Assembly (NCBI GenBank): GCA_000828835.1
Contig: AP014633.1
Location: 806,001-870,000 of the forward strand
Direction: 5' to 3'
Source: Thioploca ingrica
Lineage (GTDB): Bacteria; Pseudomonadota; Gammaproteobacteria; Beggiatoales; Beggiatoaceae
Length of the DNA stretch: 64,000 bases
This document shows positions 63,423 to 64,000 of this stretch, in pieces (position 1 is the stretch's first letter; each line of letters opens with the position of its first letter). The notes beneath the pieces were generated by a model. It was not told the DNA's origin. It saw nothing but the letters and a program-made list of their open reading frames with translations, and did no database searches. Position numbers and translations under genes: made by a program.

Positions 63423-63778
63423 GAGACGACAATTGACGACAATTTATGCCAATGCTTAGCTAAGGACTGAAATAAGATTAGATTGCTTATTGGCTCAAGT
63501 TCGGATCGAGCCAAGACGACACAATCTAATCCCGCTAAAATTGCTTGGTGCTGGCGAAAACTTTCACGGATTAACCGCTTAATACGATTTCGAGCCACAG
63601 CTGATTTAATCCGTTTTCTGGCAATGGCCAGTCCTAAGCGAGCGTAAGTTAACCTATTCGCTCTTGCCAGTACCGTAAAATAAAGATCAGTCGATTTAGA
63701 CGGTTGTGCAAAAACATATCTAAATTCAACAGTTTTAGATAAACGTTGGTGCCGATTGAACCGGCAAGCGGAGGTCAT
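63416..63778 (-). CDS. rnpA: Ribonuclease P protein component
   Basis: The 120-residue protein assists the RNase P RNA in 5' maturation of tRNA. FNRHQRLSKTVEFRYVFAQ is the N-terminal part; the RNR signature region is ARKRIKSAVARNRIKRLIRE with the basic helix. It starts six bases after the stop of rpmH, in the order rpmH-rnpA seen next to the replication origin in most bacteria. Its C-terminal residues (VVSQ-stop) overlap the first unit of the heptamer array. Normal length. Confidence 0.96.
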   Translation of the reverse strand: MTSACRFNRHQRLSKTVEFRYVFAQPSKSTDLYFTVLARANRLTYARLGLAIARKRIKSAVARNRIKRLIRESFRQHQAILAGLDCVVLARSELEPISNLILFQSLAKHWHKLSSIVVSQ

Positions 63779-63784
63779 TGAGCA

Positions 63785-63919
63785 TCAAGCACTGAGACGA
63801 GCACGTCCTTTGGCGCGTCGTGCTTTAATAATTTTGCGTCCATCTTTGGTTTTCATCCGCGCCCGAAAACCATGACGACGTTTACGTACCAATATGCTCG
63901 GTTGGAAAGTTCTTTTCAT
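63785..63919 (-). CDS. rpmH: 50S ribosomal protein L34
   Basis: A 44-residue, strongly basic frame: [20 protein letters not shown], then [20 protein letters not shown] and LSA, ending TGA. This is the complete L34 sequence, identical in design to other gammaproteobacteria. It is preceded by GGAGCG with an AGGAG-like site close to the ATG and followed six bases later by rnpA. L34 binds 23S rRNA in the large subunit. In most proteobacteria dnaA starts on the other side of its promoter; that would be outside the window. Confidence 0.98.
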   Translation of the reverse strand: MKRTFQPSILVRKRRHGFRARMKTKDGRKIIKARRAKGRARLSA

Positions 63920-63955
63920 AGGAGCGATTCACTAAAGTTATACCAAAAATTGAGT

Positions 63956-63985
63956 ATCCTATTGCTTTATTTAACTCGTTGTCAA
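63956..63985 (-). promoter_or_regulatory. rpmH promoter
   Basis: On the minus strand TTGACA (plus-strand 63980-63985) and TAGGAT (63956-63961) are 18 bases apart, near-consensus, with the start about 35 bases before the rpmH ATG. No DnaA box was recognised in the remaining 80 bases of the window. Confidence 0.7.
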
Positions 63986-64000
63986 GAAATCGGTAAAGAT

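Noticed and set aside
63920-64000. Replication origin or dnaA
   Set aside because: Only the rpmH promoter is present; no DnaA-box cluster or dnaA start is visible before the window ends.

Overview
The window looks like a chromosomal segment of an AT-rich gammaproteobacterium, most likely a relative of the filamentous sulfur bacteria (Beggiatoa/Thioploca group). The evidence is gammaproteobacterial gene order (carA-carB-greA; a membrane gene-mpl-ubiX; rpmH-rnpA-yidC), a DUF4426 lipid/periplasmic-type protein, CcoS, Lgt, Mpl and UbiX of proteobacterial type, and three intergenic arrays of TAACTGA/TCACTGA-like heptamers, a repeat class described from marine Beggiatoaceae. The species assignment is inference. 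No rRNA, tRNA, CRISPR array, transposase or prophage gene was seen.

Layout. 1-3.4 kb: end of an exosortase-A-type amino-acid activation module (AMP ligase, GNAT, carrier protein, PLP decarboxylase), then a lone ccoS. 3.7-5.1 kb: accessory patch with a truncated NADAR gene and an overlapping two-gene unit ending in a HEPN protein. 5.2-15.5 kb: oligopeptide-type ABC permeases with lgt, a FecR-domain protein, a heptamer array, an AlgZ/AlgR-like two-component pair, a transglutaminase-like protein, DUF1015, and a membrane-anchored repeat protein. 15.7-20.5 kb: a conserved hypothetical, a Bax1-like (DUF790) nuclease, then mpl and ubiX. 20.5-22.4 kb: a DGQHR-domain protein with a partner of unknown function (defence-like pair). 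22.6-30 kb: a small acidic protein, radA, a large MORN-repeat protein fused in transcription to an orphan ccmB, a membrane AAA ATPase and a broken acetolactate decarboxylase gene. 30.2-37.8 kb: SPINDLY/OGT-type TPR glycosyltransferase, GGCT, greA, carB, carA. 38-43 kb: two envelope proteins, argD-argF, polyphosphate glucokinase. 43.2-54.9 kb: a surface-glycan block (ABC ATPase, two very large related glycosyltransferases, one fused to a sulfotransferase, a second sulfotransferase, a methyltransferase, polytopic membrane proteins), interrupted by a degraded BrnT-type toxin-antitoxin remnant. 54.9-60.2 kb: thyA, a large orphan DNA methyltransferase, a GT39-like membrane transferase. 60.3-64 kb: hemL, yidC, rnpA, rpmH with its promoter, i.e. 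the edge of the usual dnaA/oriC neighbourhood.

Themes. Arginine/pyrimidine supply (carAB, argD, argF, thyA), envelope biogenesis (lgt, mpl, yidC) and a glycan-decorating region are the functional core. The most unusual signals are (i) heptamer arrays that in all three cases begin exactly in the stop codon of the upstream gene (FecR gene, carA, rnpA) and in one case occupy the place where yidD normally sits; (ii) the two small candidate defence or toxin-type pairs (262-residue protein + HEPN; DGQHR + 266-residue protein); and (iii) several gene remnants (NADAR, acetolactate decarboxylase, BrnT) too short or broken to appear as ordinary genes.
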